This document shows positions 9,001 to 17,245 of a stretch of DNA of 64,000 bases, in pieces. Position 1 is the stretch's first letter, and each line of letters opens with the position of its first letter. The notes under the pieces were generated by a model that saw only the letters and a program-made list of their open reading frames with translations, was not told the DNA's origin and did no database searches. The DNA lies in assembly GCA_905210415.1 (NCBI GenBank), contig CAJLWM010000003.1:7140-71139 (forward strand), read 5' to 3'. This DNA is from an uncultured Prevotellaceae bacterium (GTDB taxonomy: Bacteria > Bacteroidota > Bacteroidia > Bacteroidales > Muribaculaceae). The position numbers and the translations under genes were made by a program.

Positions 9001-9975
9001 TTAGATGTCCTCGTTATTTCCGCCCTTAAATGGAGGAGGTGTCACACCACCATCTTGGTTTTGATTAGCGGCATTATCTTTCTGCGCGAAGCCAGTGTAA
9101 TAGCGTTGTTGCATCTGCCACTTCTCATATTCCACACGGCTGCGTTGATTCAGGAATTCGTTTATCATCTTCACAAGTCCCACAATCAGAGGAATCATAA
9201 ACACGCAAAATAAGAACTGTGAGGCTATAGCACTAATCGATACAAAACTTCCTATCATGCCCACAACCAGCCAACTCACGCTGTTTCGGAAATTCGACAG
9301 ATTGTATTGACCTGGCACATTCTGCTGCCCCATGCGTCCATCGCCACAATACGGCGGACGTGGCATATTATATGGCGGCACTGGCGCACCTTGCTCGGCA
9401 GCACCTTGCGCACCATCGGCGGTAGCGTCACAGCCTGGTTGTGCCTCTGGGCATGGCATAGATGCTGGATCTGGATACACCGCCTGATAATTCGGTTCTA
9501 TAGGTTGCGCTTGAGGGTATACACCCGAGAGCGATGCTGGCATCTCGTAATTGTTTTCGATCGCTTTCTCCATCACTCTATATTTTCTGCGGCGATGCAA
9601 GAAGAAGAACAGTAAGCACACAAACACCAACACTACAATTGTTGTGCACACTATAAACATCACCATGCCCACCATACGGAACTCTTGATTTCTCGCCTGA
9701 GACCGCTCAAGGTTTTCGTAATATTCACTATCTTCGCCATCGTCGAACACATCAACATCGCCATCGCCAGAACCACGACCGACAAGTGGAGAATTGACCT
9801 CATCTTTTATCTTTGCAACCTCCTTCAGTACTGAGGCTGCTCCAGCCACCCTTGTGGTGTCGCCACCATCAACCACTACGATGGTGTCGCCACTAAACAC
9901 TACACTATTGACAGCTTTTGCACTTGCACCACTCATCGCTGCCGCCACCACTGCCATTACAAGAAACTTTTTCAT
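9001..9975 (-). CDS. DUF6249-type membrane protein
   Basis: A 324-residue envelope protein with an N-terminal signal peptide (1-19), an acidic stretch, and one membrane helix at about 100-127 followed by a basic HRRRKYRVMEKAIENNYE segment. A Pro/Gln-rich cytoplasmic stretch (about 150-215) and two more helices near 232-275 follow. The helix-plus-HRRRKY-plus-AIENNYEMP layout is that of DUF6249 proteins, which often sit beside ECF sigma factor genes in Bacteroidota. It may sense envelope state for the adjacent sigma factor, but that role is inference. Confidence 0.75.
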   Translation of the reverse strand: MKKFLVMAVVAAAMSGASAKAVNSVVFSGDTIVVVDGGDTTRVAGAASVLKEVAKIKDEVNSPLVGRGSGDGDVDVFDDGEDSEYYENLERSQARNQEFRMVGMVMFIVCTTIVVLVFVCLLFFFLHRRRKYRVMEKAIENNYEMPASLSGVYPQAQPIEPNYQAVYPDPASMPCPEAQPGCDATADGAQGAAEQGAPVPPYNMPRPPYCGDGRMGQQNVPGQYNLSNFRNSVSWLVVGMIGSFVSISAIASQFLFCVFMIPLIVGLVKMINEFLNQRSRVEYEKWQMQQRYYTGFAQKDNAANQNQDGGVTPPPFKGGNNEDI

Positions 9976-10211
9976 ATCATTTTTTTATTAGATGTATATT
10001 TTAGATTAACTTTTCTCTATTGAATCGGCTTGCTACGGGCTTACCGATTTCACTGGTTAGACGCAGCAACGTATGAAAAAAGTTGCACCATCGCGAAAAA
10101 AAATTCTCTCCGCCACCGAATGCAACCATTTTCCTCTGCCGCAAATCTCTACGCGCCAATCAATTCCCGCAAAAAACACCTTTTTTTTAGAATCGGATTA
10201 AATTTGGGTCA

Positions 10212-10393
10212 ACCCAATTCGGGCATTAGGGCTTGGTTGAATTTCGAATTTTTAGAAGTGCAGATTTTAATTGATTTTTAATGAGTAATAGCAGGCTATT
10301 GCGAATTAAAATCAAGCAAAAGATGCCTTATAAAAACCGAAAGACACCAAGCAGTAAAATTTTCACATATACGGCCTAATGATCGATTTGGGT
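10212..10393. repeat. Palindromic repeat copy A
   Basis: A 182-bp member of the dispersed family with ends ACCCAATTC and GATTTGGGT, folding as one long imperfect hairpin. Its right end forms the last codons of the rnz gene. Flanking triplets are TCA (left) and TAA (right). Confidence 0.85.
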
Positions 10394-11299
10394 TAAATCC
10401 ACCTTCATCCCCTCATTGGCAAGCAACACGCGCCCCGAAAACTCCTGCTGAGCCTCGGCAAGCCGCTCATCGGTGTAGCGCTTAGAGAAATGGCCCAATA
10501 TCAGATTTCCTGCGCCCGACTCGCGCGCCACTATCGCCGCCTCGCGTGCAGTGCTGTGTCCACGCTTCTTGGCAAGCGCCGCATATTCATCGCCATAGGT
10601 GGCTTCGTGATAGAGCCAAGTGGGATGGTCGAGCATGCTTATCAATCGTGGCGAATAGGCCGTGTCGCTGCAGTAGGCATAACTGATGCTTGGGTCGGCA
10701 TCGGTGGTGAGCACGGCATTGGGTATGGTCTGCCCGTCGGGAGTAACAAAATCTTCGCCACGGCGCAGATTGCCAAGCATATACACTGGCACATTATAAA
10801 ATTTCGCCATATCGCCTCGCACATGGCGCAACTTCGGCTTCTCGGCAAACACAAAGCCCATGGTGGGCACACGATGCTTCAGCGGCACTGCAGTGACGGT
10901 GATGGCATCGTCTTCATAAATCACAGCCTTGCGCGTGCCAAGCACATCAAACTCTATCTTATAGGAACATTTCTTCAAGAAAAAATCAAAGAAATCGCCG
11001 AAATGCTTCGCGCCATCTGCGTTGATATGGATGGTGAGCGGACCGGTGCGTCCGTGCAAGTCGAGCGTCGACAGCAACCCAGGCAACCCGAAGCAGTGAT
11101 CGCCATGCAAGTGACTGATGAAAATGTGATTCAGCCGCACAAATTTCAGCCTTTGGCGAAGCATAGCCAGTTGTGCCGACTCGCCACAGTCTATCATAAA
11201 CAGGTTATCGCGAATGTTAAGCACCTGACTGGTGGGCATGTGCCTTAGCGATGTAGTGGCCGACCCACAGCCCAATATATTGAGTTCAAATTTATCCAT
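10376..11299 (-). CDS. rnz: Ribonuclease Z
   Basis: A 307-residue beta-lactamase-fold endonuclease that removes 3' trailers from tRNA precursors. The signature SHLHGDHCFGLPGLL (about residues 62-76) carries the zinc-binding HxHxDH motif, and further metal ligands lie in SDTAYS and HFSKRY. Length matches the bacterial family. The last six codons (LTQIDH) and the stop lie inside repeat copy A, so the C-terminal tail was supplied by an insertion. No operon partner is visible. Confidence 0.93.
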   Translation of the reverse strand: MDKFELNILGCGSATTSLRHMPTSQVLNIRDNLFMIDCGESAQLAMLRQRLKFVRLNHIFISHLHGDHCFGLPGLLSTLDLHGRTGPLTIHINADGAKHFGDFFDFFLKKCSYKIEFDVLGTRKAVIYEDDAITVTAVPLKHRVPTMGFVFAEKPKLRHVRGDMAKFYNVPVYMLGNLRRGEDFVTPDGQTIPNAVLTTDADPSISYAYCSDTAYSPRLISMLDHPTWLYHEATYGDEYAALAKKRGHSTAREAAIVARESGAGNLILGHFSKRYTDERLAEAQQEFSGRVLLANEGMKVDLTQIDH

Positions 11300-11533
11300 A
11301 GGTTCATCAATTGCAGTTCGGGAAAAATTATTTTTTCTATCACGAATTTACGCATTTTTTGCGAAAACTCAACTTTTCTCAGCACGCAGCAATCAACAAT
11401 TTATCTTCTCATGGCATTCCCTCCCTCGCAGATTACACCCAAAAAGCCATCGCCTTGCGTAGCACATTAACAAATCTATAGTTAATTTATAAAACATTTT
11501 AACAAAATATTTTGCTTATCTAAAAAACGTCCT

Positions 11534-11541
11534 TACCTTTG
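11534..11541 (+). promoter_or_regulatory. -7 box of a short RNA unit
   Basis: TACCTTTG fits the Bacteroidota -7 consensus TAnnTTTG. Exactly 6 nt later the RNA-family start GTTTTTTCATAGGATTA begins. Confidence 0.6.
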
Positions 11542-11547
11542 CAATAA

Positions 11548-11617
11548 GTTTTTTCATAGGATTAGATTTTTAATGTTTTACTCTATGCGGATGTTGTGAA
11601 ACATTCGCATATTTTTG
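11548..11617 (+). ncRNA. Candidate short RNA, family member (a)
   Basis: A unit of about 70 nt with its own promoter. It begins GTTTTTTCATAGGATTAGAT and ends in a hairpin (arms 11585-11595 and 11600-11610) followed by ATTTTTG. The slyD promoter lies downstream, so it is not simply the slyD leader. The 5' sequence and promoter spacing match the units at 15596, 12798 and 16905. Confidence 0.5.
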
Positions 11618-11660
11618 TTTTACAAACACCATATAATTTCGTAATCTCACGCTAATTGCA

Positions 11661-11668
11661 TACCTTTG
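11661..11668 (+). promoter_or_regulatory. slyD promoter -7 box
   Basis: TACCTTTG, 43 bases before the slyD start codon. Confidence 0.55.
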
Positions 11669-11711
11669 CGGTGCAAAATTTTGGAATAATAACTATATAA
11701 CAAGAAAATAA

Positions 11712-12275
11712 ATGGAAGAAATAAAATTTGGCAAGTATGTAGAACTTGCTTACAAGGTGTTTACCACCGACGGCTCAACCGACGATTTGATGCACGAATT
11801 CCCCACAACTTCGCCAGACCGCTTCGTTTACGGCTTGGAGCAAGGCATGATCGAAGGCTTTGCTAAGCGCATAGAGGGCCTTAAGAAGGGCGAAAACTTT
11901 GAGTTCGTGCTTCAACCTGCTGAAGCTTTCGGCGAAAACAACCCCGACATGATTATGAGCCTCGACAAATCAATCTTTGTGGTTGACGGCAAATTTGACG
12001 CAGAAACCATCAAGGTGGGCAACGTAGTGCCTATGATGACCGAACAAGGCCATCGCGTGCAAGGCGTGGTAACTCACGTTGGCGACGACAAAGTGGTGAT
12101 GGACTTCAACCACCCTCTCGCAGGCGAAAGCGTGAAATATTCTGGCACTGTGCTTGAGGTGCGCGACTCTACCGACGAAGAACGCAACCCATCACACGGC
12201 GGTTGCGGTGGCTGCAGCGGTTGCGGCTCATCTGAGGACGGTAGCTGCAGCGGTTGCAATGGCGGCTGCAACTAA
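11712..12275 (+). CDS. slyD: FKBP-type peptidyl-prolyl isomerase, SlyD-like
   Basis: A 187-residue prolyl isomerase and chaperone. The FKBP domain is interrupted by an insert-in-flap (about residues 65-130), with GLEQGMIEGFAKRIEGLKKGE near 42-62. The C-terminal tail after about residue 160 is rich in Gly and Cys, with nine Cys mostly in GGC or SGC units, typical of the nickel- and zinc-binding tail of SlyD. It should act in the cytoplasm in protein folding and metal handling. It is a single gene with its own promoter and terminator. Confidence 0.92.
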   Translation: MEEIKFGKYVELAYKVFTTDGSTDDLMHEFPTTSPDRFVYGLEQGMIEGFAKRIEGLKKGENFEFVLQPAEAFGENNPDMIMSLDKSIFVVDGKFDAETIKVGNVVPMMTEQGHRVQGVVTHVGDDKVVMDFNHPLAGESVKYSGTVLEVRDSTDEERNPSHGGCGGCSGCGSSEDGSCSGCNGGCN

Positions 12276-12310
12276 TCATCTGTAGACATAATTTTACAGA
12301 ATATCATCAC

Positions 12311-12346
12311 GAGGCAAAGCCCATCCACTGGGTTTTGCCTCTTTTT
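12311..12346 (+). terminator. slyD terminator
   Basis: A stem GAGGCAAAGCCCA/TGGGTTTTGCCTC (12311-12323 and 12329-12341) with a 5-nt loop, followed by T5. Confidence 0.85.
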
Positions 12347-12402
12347 CGTTTCCCCAAACGACGGGATTATTTTCGCGCTGTAAGTGCAGATGTCCAATGC
12401 AA

Positions 12403-12419
12403 CAACGTCGAAGACGTTG
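12403..12419. repeat. Small hairpin shared with the 16.28 kb region
   Basis: CAACGTC-GAA-GACGTTG, part of a block of about 36 bp that precedes both palindromic copies B and C (compare 16276-16295). It may have been carried along in the duplication. Confidence 0.5.
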
Positions 12420-12436
12420 CCTTATATTTAGCACAA

Positions 12437-12623
12437 ACCCAATTCGGGCATTATGGCTTGAATAGATTTCGGAATTTTAGACGTGCAGATTTTGATTGAT
12501 TTTTTAATGAGTAATAGCAGGCTATTGCGAGTTAAAAACAAGTAAAAGATGCCTTATAAAATCCGAAAGACTCCAAGTAGTAGAAATAATTTCAAAATAT
12601 ACGTCATAATGACTGATTTGGGA
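12437..12623. repeat. Palindromic repeat copy B
   Basis: A 187-bp family member with ends ACCCAATTC and GATTTGGGA. It sits between the slyD terminator and the duplicated block at 12640. Confidence 0.85.
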
Positions 12624-12652
12624 TAATACGTAAAAAGTTCATATAGGTATAT

Positions 12653-12798
12653 AAAAAAATATCCTCTGCGTCTCGCAGAAGATCTTCTTTCAGCCTTTTA
12701 GATGGCTTTATACATAAACCTTAAAACTAAACCTTTTTGAGATAAATCACATCATCTCACGACTTATGATTTCCTTAAAATCTAAATACCATAAAAAC
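12653..12798 (-). ncRNA. Candidate short RNA, family member (c)
   Basis: A unit of about 146 nt on the minus strand. Its -7 box TACCTTTG is at 12812-12805, followed 6 nt later by GTTTTTATGGTATTTAGATT. It ends in a 10-bp terminator stem (12661-12683, loop AGA) and T7. An internal AGCC/GGCT stem is kept in the sister copy despite changed loop bases. It lies 270 bases downstream of upp. No long reading frame is present. Confidence 0.55.
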
Positions 12799-12804
12799 TT
12801 GATG

Positions 12805-12812
12805 CAAAGGTA
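12805..12812 (-). promoter_or_regulatory. -7 box of short RNA (c), with upstream inverted repeat
   Basis: On the minus strand this reads TACCTTTG. Just upstream (about 12817-12830) is ATGTT-n4-AACAT, a possible operator; both features recur at 16912-16919. Confidence 0.55.
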
Positions 12813-13069
12813 TACAAAATATGTTATACAACATAATTTTACAGCACAAAAATCATCTATTTAACCTTGCTTAACAATAAAGCCACCCAATTACAGACTT
12901 TTTTACACAAAATCAGCATTTCGCACAAAAAAATTAGGAATGCCTCAATTACTCTATCGAAACATTCCGAATCACAAAGTCTGCCTTTTTCGGGCAAACT
13001 ATTAACCGTATAATCGCAGTTGCAGCGAAATTTTCTTTCCCTCTGGATTACCGAATCCAGAATCTGGGT

Positions 13070-13726
13070 TTATTCCTTTTCACCAAATGCCAAGTCACCA
13101 GCATCGCCAAGACCAGGCACGATATAAAAGTGCGCATTGAGCGTTGGGTCGATAGCGCCCACCCACACAGTAGTATTTTCTTCTGGGAAATGAGCCTTAA
13201 CAAAATCGATGGCTTGCTTAGACGCTATCACAGCTGCAATGTGGATGTGCTTTGGTGTACCCTTAGCAAGAAGCGCCTTATAGGCAACTTCCATCGACGA
13301 ACCTGTGGCAAGCATAGGATCTACGAGCAAAAGCACGCTGTCGTCCAAGCGTGGCGACGCAATATACTCGGTGTGAATGTCAAATTCGTCGCTTCCATCG
13401 CGATATTGGCGATAAGCCGATACAAACGCATTGTCGGCCTTGTCGAAGAACGTGAGGAATCCCTCGTGCATAGGTAGTCCGGCACGCAAGATGGTGGCAA
13501 CCACCACGCGGTCGGCAATCTCATATTCATCTGCTACGCCGAGACATGTTTGTGTTTTCACAGGTCTGTAATTAAGGCGCTTTGAAATCTCGTAAGCCAT
13601 CGCTTGACCAATGCGGTGAATGTTGTTGCGAAACACCAGGCGGTTGTTCTGCGTGTTCACATCACGCATCTCTCTCAAGAATTGGCCCACGAGCGAATGC
13701 TCATTGGCAAAATTTATAATTTCCAT
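13070..13726 (-). CDS. upp: Uracil phosphoribosyltransferase
   Basis: A 218-residue salvage enzyme converting uracil and PRPP to UMP. The PRPP loop is VDPMLATGSSM (about residues 136-146). Uracil-binding features lie in the C-terminal part, with GLGDAGDLAFG near the end. Length is normal. It follows ribF by 14 bases on the same strand, so the HAD gene, ribF and upp probably share a transcript. A duplicated block with a short RNA unit follows its stop. Confidence 0.95.
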   Translation of the reverse strand: MEIINFANEHSLVGQFLREMRDVNTQNNRLVFRNNIHRIGQAMAYEISKRLNYRPVKTQTCLGVADEYEIADRVVVATILRAGLPMHEGFLTFFDKADNAFVSAYRQYRDGSDEFDIHTEYIASPRLDDSVLLLVDPMLATGSSMEVAYKALLAKGTPKHIHIAAVIASKQAIDFVKAHFPEENTTVWVGAIDPTLNAHFYIVPGLGDAGDLAFGEKE

Positions 13727-13740
13727 TTATTCTATAGGGT

Positions 13741-14673
13741 TTAAATATTTTGGTTCTTAATATACTCTCTCGCAATATCCCTGTCGGCCGTCAACTGCTG
13801 CTTCAGAGCATCGAGCGATGAAAACTGGCGCTCCTCACGCAAGTGCTTCAGCAGATACACCGTGAATGGCTTGCCGTAAATATCCTCGTCGAAATCAAGA
13901 ATATTCACTTCAACGCTCAGTGCATCGCCATCGTGCAGCGTAGGACGAACGCCCACATTGGCCATAGCTGGCAGACATGCTCCACCATCCACGCTTGCCA
14001 ATGCCGCATACACGCCCCTTGGTGGCATCACTATCTGCGACGAATATTCGCCCACATTGGCCGTTGGGAAGCCCATCTTGCGCCCGTTCTTTTTGCCATG
14101 CACCACAGTGCCACTGATGCAAAAAGGGTGGCAAAGTCGCTTGGCGGCCGATTCCACATCGCCCTCCGCTATCATTTCGCGGATAATCGACGAACTCACT
14201 GGCGCCAATTCGCCGGCATACTCGGTGGCTTTCACCACATCAACGCCTATCTCACTGCCCTGCTTGCAATAGCAGTCGAATCCATCCTTGCGATTGTGTC
14301 CGAAATGATGATTAAATCCCACCACAAGAGCCTGCACTCCATAATCGTTGCGCAGCATCTCCATATATTGCTTCGAATCGAGCGAAGCCAGCTGCTTGGT
14401 GAAGTCCATCAGTATCAGATAATCCACACCCTGCGCCTCAAGGCAACGGATGCGGTCATCAAGCGTGCATATCCACCTCAGATTGCCGCCATAGAGCACA
14501 TTCTGAGGATGATCGCGAAAGGTCACCACTGCTGTGGCAAGTCCGCGACGCTTCGCCTCACTCTTCAGCGAATCAAGCAAGCAACGATGCCCGAGGTGCA
14601 TACCATCGAACATACCTATTGTGGCGGCCATTGCCACGTTGCCATCGCGCTGCGGTTGGGTGAGTATTTTCAT
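13741..14673 (-). CDS. ribF: Bifunctional riboflavin kinase/FAD synthetase
   Basis: A 310-residue enzyme that phosphorylates riboflavin to FMN and adenylylates FMN to FAD. The N-terminal nucleotidyltransferase has GMFDGMHLGHRCLL (about 21-34) and GFNHHFGHNRKDG (about 118-130). The C-terminal kinase has GKKNGRKMGFPTANV (about 193-207). Length and domain order are standard. It lies between a HAD phosphatase (25 bases upstream) and upp. It is expected to be essential. Confidence 0.95.
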   Translation of the reverse strand: MKILTQPQRDGNVAMAATIGMFDGMHLGHRCLLDSLKSEAKRRGLATAVVTFRDHPQNVLYGGNLRWICTLDDRIRCLEAQGVDYLILMDFTKQLASLDSKQYMEMLRNDYGVQALVVGFNHHFGHNRKDGFDCYCKQGSEIGVDVVKATEYAGELAPVSSSIIREMIAEGDVESAAKRLCHPFCISGTVVHGKKNGRKMGFPTANVGEYSSQIVMPPRGVYAALASVDGGACLPAMANVGVRPTLHDGDALSVEVNILDFDEDIYGKPFTVYLLKHLREERQFSSLDALKQQLTADRDIAREYIKNQNI

Positions 14674-14698
14674 TTATCTCTAAATCGGCTGGACTCTC

Positions 14699-15316
14699 TT
14701 ATTTATTATAGAAATATTCATAGAACTCAGTGCCTGGCTTCACACAATGTGTGGCAAAACCCAACTTAGCTGCAGCGTCGCAGTTCACCTGACCATCGTC
14801 GAAAAACAACGTCTCCTCAGGTTTGATGCCGAATTTCTCCACACAACGGCGGAAAATCTTCTCATCTGGCTTGCAGCAGAGTTCTTCATACGACACCACA
14901 TAATCGTCGGCATAGTATTCCAATTCGTGGCCATCGCCCTTAAAGAAATCGCGGATTGTGGTCTCAAACATGATTGCATTGGTATTAGAAAGAATGTAGA
15001 TGCGATAGTGCTCCTTCAGTTGCTCCAACGCTCTGAGGCGTGGCAATGGAATGCCTATCAAGAATTGCTTGAAGCAATTGTCGATTGTCTCGTCGCTCAC
15101 CTCGCAGGTGAAATGCTTGCGCATCTCTTCGCGAAATTGCTGTGGAGTGACACGACCCTCTTCCAACTGCAGGAATATGCCGCTTTGCTTATACACGCCG
15201 AGCATCTCATCGGCATCTGGCATACCAGCTTCGTTATACGCTTTCACGCATCGGTTGCGGTCGATGGTAACCACCACACCGCCAAGGTCGAACAGCAAAT
15301 TCTTTATTTCTGACAT
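14699..15316 (-). CDS. HAD-superfamily hydrolase (HAD-IA)
   Basis: About 205 residues from the Met at 15316; a 16-residue longer start at 15364 is possible but adds no conserved sequence. HAD motifs: I is LLFDLGGVVV, where the second Asp is replaced by Gly as in many FMN- and epoxide-hydrolase-type members; II is YILSNTN; III is the Lys in CKPDEKIF; IV is LFFDDGQVN. It is probably a small-molecule phosphatase. The position directly before ribF allows a role in removing phosphate from a riboflavin intermediate or FMN, but this is inference. Confidence 0.85.
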   Translation of the reverse strand: MSEIKNLLFDLGGVVVTIDRNRCVKAYNEAGMPDADEMLGVYKQSGIFLQLEEGRVTPQQFREEMRKHFTCEVSDETIDNCFKQFLIGIPLPRLRALEQLKEHYRIYILSNTNAIMFETTIRDFFKGDGHELEYYADDYVVSYEELCCKPDEKIFRRCVEKFGIKPEETLFFDDGQVNCDAAAKLGFATHCVKPGTEFYEYFYNK

Positions 15317-15581
15317 ATTCTTCAAGTTTCTTTCGTTAATACCATAAAAAAGAGAGAATTGCAATTAGGCTATAAATCAATCCTCTACGCAACTTCTCTC
15401 GCTGCAAAATTACTATAAAAAACCCATAATATCAAACCTGTCGCCATTTTTCGCCCCTCGCCCCTCGCAAAACGCTTTTTTCTTCACCGATGTCACATTT
15501 TTTCTGGCAAAATCGGCAAAATGTTTTAGTTAAAAAAAAATAAATTAGACCATAAAGCGTGCTGTATTGACCGATAATCGC

Positions 15582-15589
15582 TATCTTTG
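15582..15589 (+). promoter_or_regulatory. -7 box of a short RNA unit
   Basis: TATCTTTG, with exactly 6 nt before GTTTTTCATAGTATTA, the same geometry as at 11534. Confidence 0.6.
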
Positions 15590-15595
15590 TATCGT

Positions 15596-15666
15596 GTTTT
15601 TCATAGTATTAAATTAAGATTAAGGTTAATATAGGCTTCGCAGGGATGCGAGGCCTATATTATTTT
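15596..15666 (+). ncRNA. Candidate short RNA, family member (b)
   Basis: A 71-nt unit. It begins GTTTTTCATAGTATTAAATT and ends in a perfect 15-bp terminator stem (15628-15642 and 15647-15661, loop GGGA) followed by ATTTTG. It stops before the vsr promoter, so it appears to be an independent transcript or a strong attenuator. Confidence 0.55.
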
Positions 15667-15688
15667 GCAATACAACGTTTTATCATTA

Positions 15689-15696
15689 CTTTTGTG
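15689..15696 (+). promoter_or_regulatory. Possible vsr promoter at the start codon
   Basis: TACTTTTG fits TAnnTTTG but ends one base before the ATG at 15698. Transcripts from it would be leaderless or would use the in-frame ATG at 15710. Confidence 0.4.
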
Positions 15697-15697
15697 T

Positions 15698-16234
15698 ATG
15701 GCAGACAAAATGACTCCACAACAACGACACAATTGCATGAGCCACATCCGCAGCAAAAACACACGCCCCGAGATGTTGGTTCGGCGATTCTTGTGGCATA
15801 ATGGCTACCGATACCGTCTGCACACAAAGCAACTGCCCGGCCACCCCGACATCGTCATTCGGCGACTACGCACCGTGATATTTGTAAATGGTTGTTTTTG
15901 GCACGGTCATTCGTGCCGGAGCTTTCTGCCTGCAAGCAACCGCAAGTTCTGGTTCGACAAAATCAGCCGAAACCGCGAACGAGATTTGCGCGACCACAAC
16001 CTGCTTGAGGCCGACGGATGGATGGTGATTGTGATATGGGAATGCCAACTCTCTAAATCGCTTGCCGACGACACACTGCAACGTCTGCTCAACACGCTCA
16101 ACCTACTCTCTTCAGCCAATGCGAAACCAGTGAGCGCCTACCCCACCGAAGAAGACTACAACCTCAACTACGACATCGCCGCCGAATCAGAATCCACCTA
16201 CACCGCATCGCCCTCCCCAGACGAAAAACAATGA
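15698..16234 (+). CDS. vsr: Very short patch repair (Vsr) endonuclease
   Basis: A 178-residue endonuclease that nicks beside T:G mismatches formed by deamination of 5-methylcytosine. The start MADKMTPQQR agrees with the family. Typical motifs are RSKNTRPEMLVRRFLW, LPGHPDIVI (catalytic Asp), VNGCFWHGHSC and VIVIWECQL. A C-terminal tail of about 45 residues, acidic and Ser/Tyr-rich, is longer than usual. No cytosine methylase is nearby. It may instead be a solitary member, which is common in Bacteroidota, or have a distant partner. Confidence 0.9.
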   Translation: MADKMTPQQRHNCMSHIRSKNTRPEMLVRRFLWHNGYRYRLHTKQLPGHPDIVIRRLRTVIFVNGCFWHGHSCRSFLPASNRKFWFDKISRNRERDLRDHNLLEADGWMVIVIWECQLSKSLADDTLQRLLNTLNLLSSANAKPVSAYPTEEDYNLNYDIAAESESTYTASPSPDEKQ

Positions 16235-16314
16235 TGCCGCCCCGCAGATTTACGCTGATTTTTCGACTTCCGATGCAACAAACGTCGGAGACGTTGCCTT
16301 ATGTTTAGCATCAA

Positions 16315-16500
16315 ACCCAATTCGGTTATTAGGACTTGAATGTATTTCGGAGTTTTAGAAGTGCAGATTTTGATTGCTTTTTAACGAGTAATAGCAAGCT
16401 ATTGCGAATTAAAAACAATCAAAAGATGCTTTATAAAAACCGAAAGACTTCAAGTAGTAGAAATAATTTCAAAATATACGTCCTAATGACTGATTTGGGT
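16315..16500. repeat. Palindromic repeat copy C
   Basis: A 186-bp family member with ends ACCCAATTC and GATTTGGGT, 81 bp after vsr. It is preceded by the same 36-bp hairpin block as copy B. Confidence 0.85.
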
Positions 16501-16739
16501 TGACTTATGGAGCGAAGCGGAATTGTTTGATGTGCGGCACGCCCCACCAACCCAGCCTCGGAGAGGCTGATAATCACCATCAGTCACGATTGACTGGACA
16601 ACACCCGCCAAAGCGGTTCCACCGCTCTGGCTGATAAAATCCATCGTCACCAAATCAAAAAAAATCTGCCGAATCTGCGTCTATCTGCGTGAAAAAAAAT
16701 TCGTCGCCTGCGCGACACATAATACAACTCTGTGATTTG
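16501..16739. other. Spacer between copy C and the second duplicated block
   Basis: No gene is seen. It contains decayed CATCGTCACCAAATC and ATCTGCG motifs also present near 7560, which suggests another, older repeat family. Confidence 0.5.
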
Positions 16740-16758
16740 CGAGTTCATATAGGTATAT

Positions 16759-16905
16759 AAAAAAAATATCCCCTGCGTCCCGCAGAAGATCTTCTTTCAG
16801 CCTATAGAAGGCTATAAACATAAACCTTAAAACTAAACCTTTTTGAGATAAAATCATATCGTCTCACGACTTATGATTTCCTTAAAATCTAAATACCATA
16901 AAAAC
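16759..16905 (-). ncRNA. Candidate short RNA, family member (d)
   Basis: Sister of the unit at 12653-12798. It has the same -7 box and 6-nt spacing, the same GTTTTTATGGTATTTAGATT start, and a terminator stem at 16768-16790 that keeps pairing although stem and loop bases differ. About 147 nt, downstream of metK. Confidence 0.55.
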
Positions 16906-16911
16906 TTGATG

Positions 16912-16919
16912 CAAAGGTA
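16912..16919 (-). promoter_or_regulatory. -7 box of short RNA (d)
   Basis: TACCTTTG on the minus strand, with the same upstream ATGTT-n4-AACAT inverted repeat as copy (c). Confidence 0.55.
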
Positions 16920-17059
16920 TACAAAATATGTTATACAACATAATTTTACAGCACAAAATTCATCTATTTAACTTTACTTAACAATAAAACCACCCAATTA
17001 CAGACTTTTTTACACAAAACACGCGTTTCGCACAAAAAAATTCGGAACACCTCGATTTA

Positions 17060-17245
17060 TCCCAATTCGGCCACTAGGGCTTGGATGAGTTTCGGAATTT
17101 TAGAAGCGCAGATTTTGATTGCTTTTTAATGAGTAATAGCAGGCTATTGCGAATTAAAAACAAAACAAAAGATGCCTTATAAAAAACGAAAGACACCAAG
17201 CAGTAGAAAAAATTCTACATATACGGCCTAATGACTGATTTGGGT
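17060..17245. repeat. Palindromic repeat copy D, inside the duplicated block
   Basis: A 186-bp family member flanked on both sides by TTA. The equivalent place in the sister block (about 12952) has no insert, so this copy arrived after the duplication. Confidence 0.9.

Larger units (their letters stand above)
11300..11711. other. Intergenic region rnz/slyD
   Basis: Divergent intergenic region of 412 bp. It carries a separate short transcription unit (11534-11617) and, downstream of its terminator, the slyD promoter at 11661-11668. The rnz-proximal 200 bp show nothing further. Confidence 0.6.
12640..13058. repeat. Duplicated intergenic block, copy 1 (uninterrupted)
   Basis: About 420 bp that recur at 16740-17345 in the same orientation with few differences. 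It extends to just past the upp stop codon and contains the short RNA unit at 12653-12798. It has no coding capacity. At about 12952 it shows the unoccupied version of the site that copy D fills in the sister block. Confidence 0.85.
15317..15697. other. Intergenic region HAD/vsr
   Basis: Divergent region of about 380 bp. It contains the short RNA unit at 15582-15666 and the vsr promoter candidate at 15689. A pyrimidine-rich stretch at 15440-15490 shows no feature. Confidence 0.6.

Noticed and set aside
14747-15313. A 188-codon plus-strand frame across the HAD gene
   Set aside because: Antisense shadow of the HAD phosphatase, whose four catalytic motifs are clear on the minus strand.
3132-16234. 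Z1 gene and vsr as parts of one restriction-modification or defence island
   Set aside because: They are 9 kb apart with housekeeping genes and a tRNA between them, and there is no methylase; composition also differs.
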